Part shown: positions 32,324-41,155 of the stretch, one piece after another
Numbering within the stretch: the stretch's first letter is position 1
Layout of the letters: every line of letters begins with the position of its first letter
DNA from: Ruegeria sp. AD91A
GTDB taxonomy: Bacteria > Pseudomonadota > Alphaproteobacteria > Rhodobacterales > Rhodobacteraceae
DNA: 64,000 nucleotides
Direction: 5' to 3'
Assembly (NCBI RefSeq): GCF_003443535.1
Contig: NZ_CP031946.1
Location: 496,001 to 560,000, forward strand
The notes under the pieces: generated by a model
Seen by the model: only the letters and a program-made list of their open reading frames with translations
The model's database searches: none
What the model was told of the DNA's origin: nothing
Program-made: the position numbers and the translations under genes

Positions 32324-33258
32324 GCAGTTTTTCCGTCACTGAACCTTCCAACCGGTCCAAGTGGATCGCCGGTTGTCTCGTCATCACTTATGCACTGATT
32401 ACCATGATCCCGCTGGTGTGGATTTTGCTGACCGGTTTCAAGTCGCCCGCAGATGCCATCAGCTACCCGCCCAAGGTTGTATTCGACCCGACGCTGGAAG
32501 GATACGTCAACCTGTTCACAACGCGGACGCGGCAAACTCAGGACTTTCTGGAGGCAAACCCGCCGCAGAACTGGGCGGACGATATCGTGCGCCAGTATGA
32601 CATGGTGATCGTCGGGCCTTCCAAATTTGGTGAACGCTTCATGAACTCGGTGATAATCGGGTTTGGGTCCACGTTTCTGAGCATCTTTCTTGGCACCTTG
32701 GCCGCCTATGCGTTCAGTCGGTTCAAGGTGCCGCTCAAGGATGATCTTCTGTTCTTCATTCTCAGTACGCGGATGATGCCGCCAGTTGCTGTGGCTATTC
32801 CGATCTTCCTGATGTTCCGGAATCTTGGACTTAGTGACACGCATCTGGGGATGATCCTGCTTTATACAGGTGTGAACATCTCACTGGCGGTGTGGTTGCT
32901 GAAGGGATTCATAGATGAAATCCCCAGGGAGTACGAAGAAGCAGCGCTGATCGACGGCTACACACGCTTTCAAGCGTTCTACAAAGTGGTGCTGCCGCAG
33001 GCCGCGACGGGTATCGCGTCGACAGCGATCTTCTGCCTGATTTTCGCATGGAATGAATATGCGTTCGCCGTTTTGCTTACATCGGCCAATGCGCAGACAG
33101 CGCCCCCCTTCATCCCGACCATCATCGGTATTGGCGGCCTAGATTGGCCCGCGGTCGCGGCTGGTGCCACGATCTTCCTGATACCCGTCATGATTTTCAC
33201 CATCCTGATGCGCAAACACCTGCTGCGCGGGATTACATTCGGAGCTGTACGCAAATGA
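32320..33258 (+). CDS. ABC sugar transporter permease (MalG/UgpE-like)
   Basis: A 312-residue second permease, start at the ATG overlapping the preceding stop. The EAA motif is IPREYEEAALIDGYTRFQAFYKVVLPQA, and the MalG-type opening is ITYALITMIPLVWILLTGFKSP. A longer-than-usual segment between helices 1 and 2 (residues about 45-110, TRQTQDFLEANPPQNWADDI) would face the periplasm. Its stop overlaps the start of a 62-residue membrane protein gene. Confidence 0.9.
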   Translation: MSSFSVTEPSNRSKWIAGCLVITYALITMIPLVWILLTGFKSPADAISYPPKVVFDPTLEGYVNLFTTRTRQTQDFLEANPPQNWADDIVRQYDMVIVGPSKFGERFMNSVIIGFGSTFLSIFLGTLAAYAFSRFKVPLKDDLLFFILSTRMMPPVAVAIPIFLMFRNLGLSDTHLGMILLYTGVNISLAVWLLKGFIDEIPREYEEAALIDGYTRFQAFYKVVLPQAATGIASTAIFCLIFAWNEYAFAVLLTSANAQTAPPFIPTIIGIGGLDWPAVAAGATIFLIPVMIFTILMRKHLLRGITFGAVRK

Positions 33259-33443
33259 GCGAGTTTCTGACAGGACTGATGCGACTTCGCCGAGGTCCGT
33301 GGGAGATGGTCGCGACCATCCTGATTGCAGTTGGTGTCTTCATGCTCATGCAGCCCATTGTCCTGTGGGCGTTCACCTATTCCTTCATCGTCACGCTGAT
33401 CGGAACCGTCATGTTCATCATCGTCAGCCATTTTCCGGAGTAG
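33255..33443 (+). CDS. Small integral membrane protein within the ABC operon
   Basis: A 62-residue protein (MSEFLTGLMRLRRGPWEMV...) beginning at an ATG that overlaps the stop of the second permease gene (ATGA) and ending two bases before the first ATPase gene. It has two hydrophobic segments, ATILIAVGVFMLMQPIVLWAF and SFIVTLIGTVMFIIV. Small membrane proteins occupy a similar place in some polyol systems such as glycerol Glp(S-T-P-Q-U-V), where the small GlpU accompanies two ATPases; whether this one is related cannot be judged by eye. Tight overlap on both sides makes it a real gene. Confidence 0.82.
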   Translation: MSEFLTGLMRLRRGPWEMVATILIAVGVFMLMQPIVLWAFTYSFIVTLIGTVMFIIVSHFPE

Positions 33444-33445
33444 AA

Positions 33446-34543
33446 ATGGCCCAGATTATTGTCAAAAACGTAAAGAAGATGTTTGGCGAGTTCACGGCTG
33501 TCCGTGAAAGCTCTTTCACGATTGAGGACGGTGAGTTCTTCATGCTGCTTGGACCGTCGGGGTGTGGAAAGACGACAACGCTCAGGATGATTGCGGGCCT
33601 GGAACTTCCTACATCCGGCGAAATCTACCTCGATGGCGAGGAAATCAGCCAAAAGCCGCCCTCACAGCGTGACATTGCATTCGTTTTCCAGATGTTCGCG
33701 CTGTATCCGCACATGAACGTTCGCAAGAACATCAGCTATCCACTGATATCACAAGGCATGTCACGTGCCGCCGTTACTGCCAAAGTCGAAGAAGTCGCCG
33801 GAATTCTGGGGATAACTGACATTCTCGATAACCCGGTGGGTGGGCTTTCAGGTGGCGACAGGCAGCGCGTGGCACTTGGGCGTGCGATCGTACGAGAGCC
33901 CAAGGCGTTCATGATGGACGAACCTCTTGGTGCTTTGGACGCCGAGTTTCGTGAACATATGGCTGAAGAATTGCGCGCGCTGCACGATCGCATGGGAGCG
34001 ACAACGGTTTACGTTACGCACGATCAGCTTGAAGCCATGCAGATGGGTGACAAGATCGTCGTCATGAACAACGCGGTGATTGAACAATTCGGAACGCCGC
34101 AAGAAATCTACGACAAACCTGCGACCATGTTTGTGGCGGATTTCATAGGATCCCCGTCGATGAACTTCCTGCCGTTTCAGGGAAAAGTGGCACCCGGTTC
34201 GGAAATGGTCAGGCTGAACGGTCATGACGAGGCGGTCCCGAAACTGATGGAGGGCGCGGAAGGGGAGCTGGTCTTTGGAGTCCGCCCGGAACATGTTTTG
34301 TTGTCCGACGACAGCGATTACCGGGCCAAGGTTCTGGCGGCAGAATACTTGGGAACAACCCAGATCGTGACATTGCAAAGCCCGAACGGCGAATTGAAGG
34401 CCCGCATTGGCGCAGGTGAAACAGTCGCGCCGGGTGAAACCGTAGGATTAGAGTTCCGTTCGACAACTGTGACCCTTTTTGAGCGGTCCACGGGCCGGGC
34501 GCTGAGATCTGCCTTGAACGATGAGGTGCTGACCGATGGCTGA
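33446..34543 (+). CDS. ABC transporter ATP-binding protein (MalK/UgpC-like), first of two
   Basis: A 365-residue cytoplasmic ATPase from the ATG at 33446, two bases after the small membrane protein. Walker A GPSGCGKTT, signature LSGGDRQRVALGRA (with Asp where Gln is usual), Walker B AFMMDEPLGALD and the H-loop YVTHDQLEAM are all present. The C-terminal third has the TOBE/OB-type regulatory region (LVFGVRPEHVLLSDD). It overlaps the next ATPase gene by eight bases. Two different ATPases would form a heterodimer. Confidence 0.92.
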   Translation: MAQIIVKNVKKMFGEFTAVRESSFTIEDGEFFMLLGPSGCGKTTTLRMIAGLELPTSGEIYLDGEEISQKPPSQRDIAFVFQMFALYPHMNVRKNISYPLISQGMSRAAVTAKVEEVAGILGITDILDNPVGGLSGGDRQRVALGRAIVREPKAFMMDEPLGALDAEFREHMAEELRALHDRMGATTVYVTHDQLEAMQMGDKIVVMNNAVIEQFGTPQEIYDKPATMFVADFIGSPSMNFLPFQGKVAPGSEMVRLNGHDEAVPKLMEGAEGELVFGVRPEHVLLSDDSDYRAKVLAAEYLGTTQIVTLQSPNGELKARIGAGETVAPGETVGLEFRSTTVTLFERSTGRALRSALNDEVLTDG

Positions 34544-35528
34544 AGTCGTTTTGGAGAACATCTCGAAGGCATTCGGAACTGTTCAGGCTGTCGACGATAT
34601 CTCGATGACCATCCCCGATGGCGCTTTCGTCGTGCTCCTGGGGCCGACAGGTGCGGGGAAAACAACGACGCTTCGGCTGATTTCCGGCCTTGAGAAGATG
34701 GATACGGGATCAGTACGCATTGCCGGGCGAGACGTTGGACTGGAAACGCCTGCCCAACGCGATGTGGCGATGGTTTTCCAGCAATATTCGCTGTACCCGC
34801 ATATGACGGTGCGCGAGAATCTGTCGTTCCCACTTCGGTCGCCGATCCTCAAGACGCCTGAGGATGAGATCACGCAGAAAGTGAACGAAGTCGCGGAAAT
34901 ACTGCAAATCCCGCACAAGCTGGACAACAAAGCCACTGAATTGTCCGGCGGAGAGATGCAGCGTGTTTCGATTGGACGAGCATTGGTGCGCGATCCCCAG
35001 ATTTTCCTGATGGACGAGCCCCTCAGTTCCCTGGATGCAAAGTTGCGGGCGGATTTACGCGTCGAACTCAAGAGAATTCAGGCGGACCTTGGGTCCACGC
35101 TCTTGTATGTGACCCATGATCAGATTGAGGCCATGACGATGGCCACACATATCGGAGTGCTGGAAGAGGGCAAATTGGTTCAGTACGGCACGCCCAGGGA
35201 CATCTATGAAAACCCGTGCAGTGTTTATGTTGCCAGTCGTTTGGGTTTGCCACGGATAAATATCCTGCCGTCAGAGTTGTTCGGTGGGGATCACAAAGGC
35301 TCGCAGATCGGTCTTCGCCCGGAAAACATCGTAGAAGGCGAAGGCAGTGAGGCGCGTGTGATACGTGCGGAACACTTGGGCGACCAGACCCGGTTGCATC
35401 TGGACTTGAATGGCCATCCGGTCGTGACGTTGATCGATGTCCATCAGAATTACCCTGCAGGTAAGACTATCAAAATCCGTCCTCAAAACCCGTTGTATTT
35501 TGACGCGTCCGGAACGCGTGTGAATTAA
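34536..35528 (+). CDS. ABC transporter ATP-binding protein (MalK/UgpC-like), second of two
   Basis: A 330-residue ATPase paralogous to the preceding one. Walker A GPTGAGKTT, signature LSGGEMQRVSIGRAL, Walker B IFLMDEPLSSLD and H-loop YVTHDQIEAM are complete. The C-terminal regulatory domain is shorter than in the partner (SQIGLRPENIVEGEG). Sequential gene order and overlap imply equal expression and a heterodimeric motor, as known for some glycerol and erythritol-type importers. The next gene follows after 11 bases. Confidence 0.92.
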   Translation: MAEVVLENISKAFGTVQAVDDISMTIPDGAFVVLLGPTGAGKTTTLRLISGLEKMDTGSVRIAGRDVGLETPAQRDVAMVFQQYSLYPHMTVRENLSFPLRSPILKTPEDEITQKVNEVAEILQIPHKLDNKATELSGGEMQRVSIGRALVRDPQIFLMDEPLSSLDAKLRADLRVELKRIQADLGSTLLYVTHDQIEAMTMATHIGVLEEGKLVQYGTPRDIYENPCSVYVASRLGLPRINILPSELFGGDHKGSQIGLRPENIVEGEGSEARVIRAEHLGDQTRLHLDLNGHPVVTLIDVHQNYPAGKTIKIRPQNPLYFDASGTRVN

Positions 35529-35539
35529 GGAGCAAAAGC

Positions 35540-37162
35540 ATGGCCCAGTTCCTCAACAAAAAAGAAACCCTCGTAACCGAGGCTATAGATGGTCTTCTTG
35601 CATCATCCGGCGGGGCACTGACCAGGTTGGATGGCTACCCCCATATCAAGGTTGTCTACAGATCGGATTGGGACAAATCGAAAGTCGCCCTTGTTTCGGG
35701 CGGAGGGTCTGGCCACGAACCTGCCCATGCAGGGTTTGTGGGCGCAGGTATGTTGACTGCGGCCGTATGCGGAGAGGTTTTCGCGTCCCCCTCGGTCGAA
35801 GCTGTTCTGGCGGGCATTCTGGCCGTGACCGGTGAGGCGGGGTGTCTGCTGATCGTCAAGAATTATACTGGCGACCGGCTGAATTTTGGACTGGCGGCCG
35901 AGCGCGCCCGCGCATTGGGGCGCAAAGTGGAAATGGTGGTGGTCGATGATGACATCGCCCTGCCTGATCTGCCGCAACCGCGCGGTGTGGCGGGAACCCT
36001 TTTCGTGCACAAAATTGCTGGCGCATTGGCAGAACGCGGGGCTGATCTGGATACTGTAACCAGGGCCGCAAAAAGCGTTGTCGAGAAAGTGGTCAGTATC
36101 GGCATGAGTCTGGACACATGTACCGTTCCAGGCTCTCCGAAAGAAGACAGGATTGCGGCCGGCAAAGCAGAGCTTGGGTTGGGTATTCATGGCGAGCCGG
36201 GTGTTGAGCAGGTGGAGTTCGCAAATGCCATGACCGCAATGTCCACCGTCGTGGAAAAACTGCAACAGCGAGTGGGGGCGGGTGACTGCGTGGCGCTGGT
36301 GAACAACTTGGGGTCTACGACGCCTCTTGAGATGTCTGTTCTGACGCACGCCTTGTCTGAAACCGGTATCGCGGGACATATTGTCGGTCCGGCACCGATG
36401 ATGACTTCGCTGGATATGCACGGATTTTCTGTGTCGATCCTACCGGTTGATCCGGGTGATTTGTCAGCGCTGGAAGAGCCGGTCGAACTGGTGGCTTGGC
36501 CAGGGGTCAAAGCAATAGAGCCCGTCCAAGTCGCGCCTTTGCCTGATGGTTTGACCCCGATTGATCCGATTCCGTCGAACAATCCGGCGACCAAGGAAAC
36601 GATCACGCGTTTGGCGGAACTGCTGATCCGAGCCGAGAAAGACCTGAACGAGTTGGACGCCAAGTCCGGTGATGGAGATACGGGCAGTACATTGGCGACA
36701 GCGGCCAGATCTCTGCAAGGCAGCCTGGATCGGATGCCGCTTGCGGACCTGACGCAGTTGTTTCCCGCGCTGGGCAATGAACTGAGCCAGACCATGGGGG
36801 GCTCGTCCGGTGTGATCCTTGCAATCTTCTTCAATGCGGCAGGCGACGCCTGTGCCAGTGGCGCGTCCATAGCAAAGTCTTTGGTTGAAGGTCTGAACCG
36901 GGTCAGCCAGGTGGGTGGTGCCAAAGTTGGTGACCGGACAATGATTGATGCTCTGGCACCTGCGCTTGCGGCGCTGCCTTCCGGGCTGGTTCAAGCCGCA
37001 AAGGCCGCACGCGAGGGTGCTGATAAAACCGCAAATATTCACCGTGCCAAGGCAGGCCGCGCAGCCTATGTTCCCGAAGAAAACCTGATCGGACATAACG
37101 ACCCGGGTGCAGAAGCTGTTGCGTTGTTGTTCGAGGGCTTGGCACGGGAGATTGAGGGCTGA
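35540..37162 (+). CDS. Dihydroxyacetone kinase family protein (DAK1-DAK2 fusion)
   Basis: A 540-residue ATP-dependent kinase. The DAK1 part has GGGSGHEPAHAG (about 53-64) and His217 in GLGIHGEPG, the residue that binds the ketone substrate covalently. The DAK2 part carries the nucleotide/Mg site SGDGDTGSTLATAAR and MGGSSGVILAIFF. Single-chain members phosphorylate dihydroxyacetone or four-carbon ketoses such as erythrulose. Placed in a polyol-type ABC operon with an isomerase-like and a dehydrogenase-like enzyme, phosphorylation of a short ketose is the best guess. AAGGAGCAAAAGC precedes the ATG. Confidence 0.9.
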   Translation: MAQFLNKKETLVTEAIDGLLASSGGALTRLDGYPHIKVVYRSDWDKSKVALVSGGGSGHEPAHAGFVGAGMLTAAVCGEVFASPSVEAVLAGILAVTGEAGCLLIVKNYTGDRLNFGLAAERARALGRKVEMVVVDDDIALPDLPQPRGVAGTLFVHKIAGALAERGADLDTVTRAAKSVVEKVVSIGMSLDTCTVPGSPKEDRIAAGKAELGLGIHGEPGVEQVEFANAMTAMSTVVEKLQQRVGAGDCVALVNNLGSTTPLEMSVLTHALSETGIAGHIVGPAPMMTSLDMHGFSVSILPVDPGDLSALEEPVELVAWPGVKAIEPVQVAPLPDGLTPIDPIPSNNPATKETITRLAELLIRAEKDLNELDAKSGDGDTGSTLATAARSLQGSLDRMPLADLTQLFPALGNELSQTMGGSSGVILAIFFNAAGDACASGASIAKSLVEGLNRVSQVGGAKVGDRTMIDALAPALAALPSGLVQAAKAAREGADKTANIHRAKAGRAAYVPEENLIGHNDPGAEAVALLFEGLAREIEG

Positions 37163-37169
37163 AAGAAAC

Positions 37170-38228
37170 GTGGAAGACCAAAAACAAAAATTAGAATTGG
37201 TGAAAAAACCAACCGTTAATGACATCGCGCGCGTCGCAGGTGTCAGCTTGGCGACTGTTGACCGGGTCTTGAACAGGCGCCCCGGCGTGCGGGCCGTGAC
37301 CGTTCAGAAGGTTCAAAAGGCAATCGATGAGCTGGGCTATGTGCGCGATACCGCTGCTGCCAACCTCGCGCGAAACCGTGTCTACAATTTCCTTTTTATT
37401 CTGCCGGATGCCGGTAATGAATTTGTCGAGGCGATATGCGATCAGATCGCTGAACAATCGCGCGATCAGTTCATCGAGCGAACACGGGTCACGATAAAAA
37501 AGGTCGCTCCGTTCGAGCCTCAGGACATCGTCAATATTCTGGATGGCGTCGACAGCCTGGACGTCGACGGTGTGGCCGTTTTCGGGCCGGAAACGCCTTC
37601 GGTCCGCGACGCTGTGAAGAGGGTCAGGGACAAAGGCGTTCCGGTGGTTGCGTTGGTGTCGGACTTGCCAAGTTCAGACAGAGATCATTTTGTCGGAATC
37701 GATAACGTTTCAGCAGGGCGAACGGCAGCTCAGCTGATGGGGCGCTTTGTGCATCGTCCGGGTAAGGTTCTGGTCCTGACAGGCTCACGTTTGGCACGTG
37801 ATCATCTGGAGCGGCGTCAGGGTTTCGATCTTGTTGTGACGGACGAGTTTCCTCATATCGAAGTCGTGGCGTCCGTCGAAGGTCGGGATGACCCAGAGCT
37901 GATCTACAAGATGATGCCGGGGATTTTTGAAACCTACCCGGATCTGGTCGGCATATACTCTTCCGCTGCGGGCAACGCGGGCCTGGTTCAATTTCTGTCA
38001 GAGAGCAGGATCAGCAAGGATCTGGTCATTATCGCGCACGAACTCACGCCACTCAGTCGAGACGCGCTGAACCGTGGCACATTTGACGCGCTGATCTCGC
38101 AAGACTCCGGGCACCTTGTCCGGTCCGCTGTTCGCCTTTTGCGTGCGACCTCGGACAAAGTTCCTTTCAACAAATCTCAGGAACGAATCCGTATCGACAT
38201 CTATCTGAAGGAAAATTTGCCGCCATAG
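37170..38228 (+). CDS. LacI-family transcriptional regulator
   Basis: A 352-residue repressor. The DNA-binding domain TVNDIARVAGVSLATVDRVL lies near residues 15-35 and is followed by a Peripla_BP-like sensor domain (FVGIDNVSAGRTAAQLMGRF). I chose the GTG at 37170, seven bases after the kinase stop; the open frame extends upstream into the kinase gene without a convincing start. Being inside the operon it probably regulates it and itself through the two central-CG palindromes at 29863 and 29893. The effector is probably the transported sugar or its phosphate. Confidence 0.9.
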   Translation: MEDQKQKLELVKKPTVNDIARVAGVSLATVDRVLNRRPGVRAVTVQKVQKAIDELGYVRDTAAANLARNRVYNFLFILPDAGNEFVEAICDQIAEQSRDQFIERTRVTIKKVAPFEPQDIVNILDGVDSLDVDGVAVFGPETPSVRDAVKRVRDKGVPVVALVSDLPSSDRDHFVGIDNVSAGRTAAQLMGRFVHRPGKVLVLTGSRLARDHLERRQGFDLVVTDEFPHIEVVASVEGRDDPELIYKMMPGIFETYPDLVGIYSSAAGNAGLVQFLSESRISKDLVIIAHELTPLSRDALNRGTFDALISQDSGHLVRSAVRLLRATSDKVPFNKSQERIRIDIYLKENLPP

Positions 38229-38256
38229 AGGCACAGTTTTTTGGGGAGGAAGCTAA

Positions 38257-39312
38257 ATGAAGACGATCAAAGGGCCAGCTTTGTTTCTTGCACAATTTGC
38301 CGGAGACGAAGCGCCGTTCAATTCATGGGATGCCATTACCAAATGGGCGGCGGATTGCGGATACAAGGGTGTGCAGGTGCCCAGTTGGGACGGGCGGTTG
38401 TTCGACCTTGAAACGGCCGCGACAAGCACAGGCTATTGCGATGAATTCAAAGGCAAGGCCCAAGAGAACGGCGTTGAAGTCACTGAATTGTCAACGCATC
38501 TGCAAGGCCAGCTTGTCGCCGTTCACCCGGCCTATGATACAGCCTTTGATGGTTTCGCAGCCGAAAGCGTCAGAGGAGATCCCAAAGCCCGACAGGAATG
38601 GGCGGTTGATCAGGTCAAGAAGGCGCTTTCAGCTTCACGAAATTTGGGTATCTCTGCTCATGCAACATTCTCTGGCGCGCTGGCCTGGCCTTACGTGTAT
38701 CCGTGGCCCCAACGTCCCGCCGGGCTGATCGAAACGGCATTTGATGAGCTTGCCCGCCGGTGGGTGCCGATCTTGGACCATGCAGAAGACTGTGGCGTTG
38801 ATGTCTGCTATGAAATCCACCCCGGCGAGGATCTTCATGACGGGGTGACATACGAAATGTTCCTTGAACGCACAGGCAATCATGCGCGGGCTTGCATGCT
38901 GTACGACCCGTCACATTACGTTCTGCAATGCCTCGATTATCTGGACAATATCGACATCTACAAAGACCGCATTCGGATGTTCCACGTAAAGGATGCCGAG
39001 TTCAATCCGACCGGCAGGCAGGGCGTCTATTCCGGCTATCAAGGCTGGGTTGACCGAGCCGGGCGGTTCAGGTCACTTGGCGACGGGCAGGTGGATTTCA
39101 GCGCTGTCTTTTCGAAAATGGCGGCAAATGATTTTGACGGCTGGGCCGTGGTCGAATGGGAATGCTGCCTGAAACACCCCGAGGATGGCGCGCGTGAAGG
39201 TGCTCAGTTCGTTTCCGATCACATTATTCGCGTGACCGAGAAGGCCTTTGACGACTTTGCCGACGGCGGCACCGACGAAGCGGCCAATCGAAAAATGCTG
39301 GGGATAGGCTGA
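38257..39312 (+). CDS. Sugar phosphate isomerase/epimerase-like TIM barrel (xylose isomerase-like)
   Basis: A 351-residue soluble enzyme of the AP-endonuclease-2/xylose-isomerase-like family. Metal-binding stretches are VCYEIHPGEDL, MLYDPSHYVLQCLDY, MFHVKDAEF and WAVVEWECCLKHPE. The layout, including YSGYQGWVDRAGRFRSLGDGQVDF, resembles enzymes paired with Gfo/Idh dehydrogenases in 3-keto-sugar pathways such as E. coli YcjR. GGGGAGGAAGC precedes the ATG. Its stop shares one base with the next gene's start. Isomerase, epimerase or 3-keto-glycoside lyase activity are all possible. Confidence 0.87.
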   Translation: MKTIKGPALFLAQFAGDEAPFNSWDAITKWAADCGYKGVQVPSWDGRLFDLETAATSTGYCDEFKGKAQENGVEVTELSTHLQGQLVAVHPAYDTAFDGFAAESVRGDPKARQEWAVDQVKKALSASRNLGISAHATFSGALAWPYVYPWPQRPAGLIETAFDELARRWVPILDHAEDCGVDVCYEIHPGEDLHDGVTYEMFLERTGNHARACMLYDPSHYVLQCLDYLDNIDIYKDRIRMFHVKDAEFNPTGRQGVYSGYQGWVDRAGRFRSLGDGQVDFSAVFSKMAANDFDGWAVVEWECCLKHPEDGAREGAQFVSDHIIRVTEKAFDDFADGGTDEAANRKMLGIG

Positions 39313-40466
39313 TGGTAACAGGACGCAGTGAGGAAAGAGCGGGGCGCATTCGCCTTGGTATGGTCGGCGGCGGAAACGATGCTTTCATCGGCGGTGTCCA
39401 CCGCATAGCCGCGCGGCTGGATGACAAGTTCGATCTGGTTGCAGGCGCGTTGTCCTCGACGCCGGAAAAATCCCGGGAAAGCGGCGAGGCGCTGGGCCTT
39501 GAACGGGTTTATGATGACTTCAAGCAGATGGCGATGCGGGAAGCGCGTTTGAAATCCGGGATCGAAGCGGTTTCAATCGTGACGCCCAATCACGTTCACT
39601 ATGCCGCCGCACGTGAGTTCCTGAAACGCGGTATCCACGTGATTTGCGATAAGCCGCTTACATCAACCCTGAGCGATGCAAAGAAGCTGGTCAAAGCAGC
39701 CGAAAATTCAAACGCGCTGTTCATCCTTACCCACAACTACACGGGCTATCCCATGGTTCGGCAAGCTCGTGAGATGGTTGCCAACGGGGATATCGGCAAA
39801 ATCCGCGTGGTTCAGGTCGAATATCCGCAAGACTGGCTGACTGAGCCACAGGATTTCAAGCAAGCTGAGTGGAGGACTGATCCGGAACGCTCAGGTGCCG
39901 GAGGATCAACCGGTGATATTGGAACTCATGCGTATAACATTGCCTGCTTTGTAACCGGGCTTAAGGCAGACAGCCTCGCGGCGGATTTGCAGGCTTTTGT
40001 GCCGGGTCGTCAGGTCGATGACAACGCGCATGTAATGCTGAGGTTCGAAGGTGGAGCCCGTGGCATGCTGTGGTCATCGCAGGTTGCGCCCGGCAATGAA
40101 AACGCGCTGCGATTGCGTGTGTACGGTGAAAAGGGAGGCATCGAGTGGGCTCAGGAAGACCCGAACTATCTTTGGTTTACTCCTTACGGAGAGCCCAAGC
40201 GCCTGATCACCCGAAATGGGGCCGGGGCAGGGGACGCGGCCAATCGGCTCAGCAGGGTGCCGCCGGGACACCCCGAGGGCTACCTGGAAGGGTTCGCGAA
40301 TATCTATGGTGAAGCAGCGGAAGCCATTCTGGCGTTCAGAAACCAGAGTTCGCCTGACGCATCCGTCGTTTATCCGGCGGTTCACGATGGGCTTGAAGGC
40401 GTCAAATTCGTGACCGCATGTGTGCAAAGCTCTTCAAGAAATTCGGCTTGGGTTAAGCTGGAGTGA
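39312..40466 (+). CDS. Gfo/Idh/MocA family NAD(P)-dependent oxidoreductase
   Basis: A 384-residue oxidoreductase. The Rossmann domain opens with RIRLGMVGGGNDAFIGGVHR, the catalytic lysine lies in VICDKPLTST, and the C-terminal domain carries GGSTGDIGTHAYNIACFVTG with the usual Asp/His pair. The family oxidises sugar hydroxyls, often at C3, or reduces keto-sugars. Start and stop overlap (TGATG) with the preceding TIM-barrel gene suggests they act in sequence. Last gene of the ten-gene operon; the next gene is convergent. Confidence 0.9.
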   Translation: MVTGRSEERAGRIRLGMVGGGNDAFIGGVHRIAARLDDKFDLVAGALSSTPEKSRESGEALGLERVYDDFKQMAMREARLKSGIEAVSIVTPNHVHYAAAREFLKRGIHVICDKPLTSTLSDAKKLVKAAENSNALFILTHNYTGYPMVRQAREMVANGDIGKIRVVQVEYPQDWLTEPQDFKQAEWRTDPERSGAGGSTGDIGTHAYNIACFVTGLKADSLAADLQAFVPGRQVDDNAHVMLRFEGGARGMLWSSQVAPGNENALRLRVYGEKGGIEWAQEDPNYLWFTPYGEPKRLITRNGAGAGDAANRLSRVPPGHPEGYLEGFANIYGEAAEAILAFRNQSSPDASVVYPAVHDGLEGVKFVTACVQSSSRNSAWVKLE

Positions 40467-40588
40467 GGCATTCGGCTATTAGGGTTGAGTTGCCGATTCC
40501 GTATTAAAAACCCGAGGTGAGGCGGGCGAGCGGGCGGGCACCTCAACAACTGGTGCCGGCGAACCGCACGAGCAAGAAAAGGTCCGTG

Positions 40589-41155
40589 TCACAAGCACCG
40601 CGCCTTCAATATTTCCGCCGCTTCATCAAAGGTTTGTACACTACTCTCGGCCCGTGCAGTCAGATGAGCGCCCTCCAGCAAGGCCAATGTGGCGCGTGCT
40701 TCTGCTTTCGGATCCCCAGCGCCCACGATCGAAAGATCTGCTTTACCAAGTGCAAACACTTCCTCGATCCACCGGGTCATCATACGCCGGAACGCGCGAA
40801 TCTTGTCGGTGGCTTCTTTAGACAAGCTTTCCCGGCTGATGATCAGCGAGACACACAAGCACAGAGTTTGTCCGTCGTTCATAGCCGCGCGATACAGCGC
40901 GATCAGCGCACGCATTCGCTTGCCGGCCGTGTCATGAGTTTCCTCAATCTCGGAGCAGCGCCCGGTAAGCTCGGTATGGTAGCGGTCCATCAAAGCTGCT
41001 GACAGCGCGGCTTTGGTTGGGAAGTGATAGTGAATCGATGCCTTGCGGATGCCCACCTCTTCGGCGAGGTCGGCATAGCTGAACCCGTCGAAGCCTCTGC
41101 TGCGCACGGCAAATTCGGCAGAATTCAGCAGAGCGGTCTTTGTGTCTATTTCCAT
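40589..41155 (-). CDS. TetR-family transcriptional regulator
   Basis: A 188-residue regulator. The N-terminal helix-turn-helix FSYADLAEEVGIRKASIHYHFPTKAAL is canonical TetR; the C-terminal half is a ligand-binding/dimerisation domain. Its start overlaps the end of the flavin amine oxidase gene by ten bases, so it is co-expressed with the enzymes and probably represses the operon through the palindrome at 43020-43037. The effector is unknown. Confidence 0.92.
   Translation of the reverse strand: MEIDTKTALLNSAEFAVRSRGFDGFSYADLAEEVGIRKASIHYHFPTKAALSAALMDRYHTELTGRCSEIEETHDTAGKRMRALIALYRAAMNDGQTLCLCVSLIISRESLSKEATDKIRAFRRMMTRWIEEVFALGKADLSIVGAGDPKAEARATLALLEGAHLTARAESSVQTFDEAAEILKARCL

Noticed and set aside
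40514..40544. GAGGTG/CACCTC repeat after the sugar operon as terminator
   Set aside because: Only six pairs, a 19-base loop and no T-run; not convincing.
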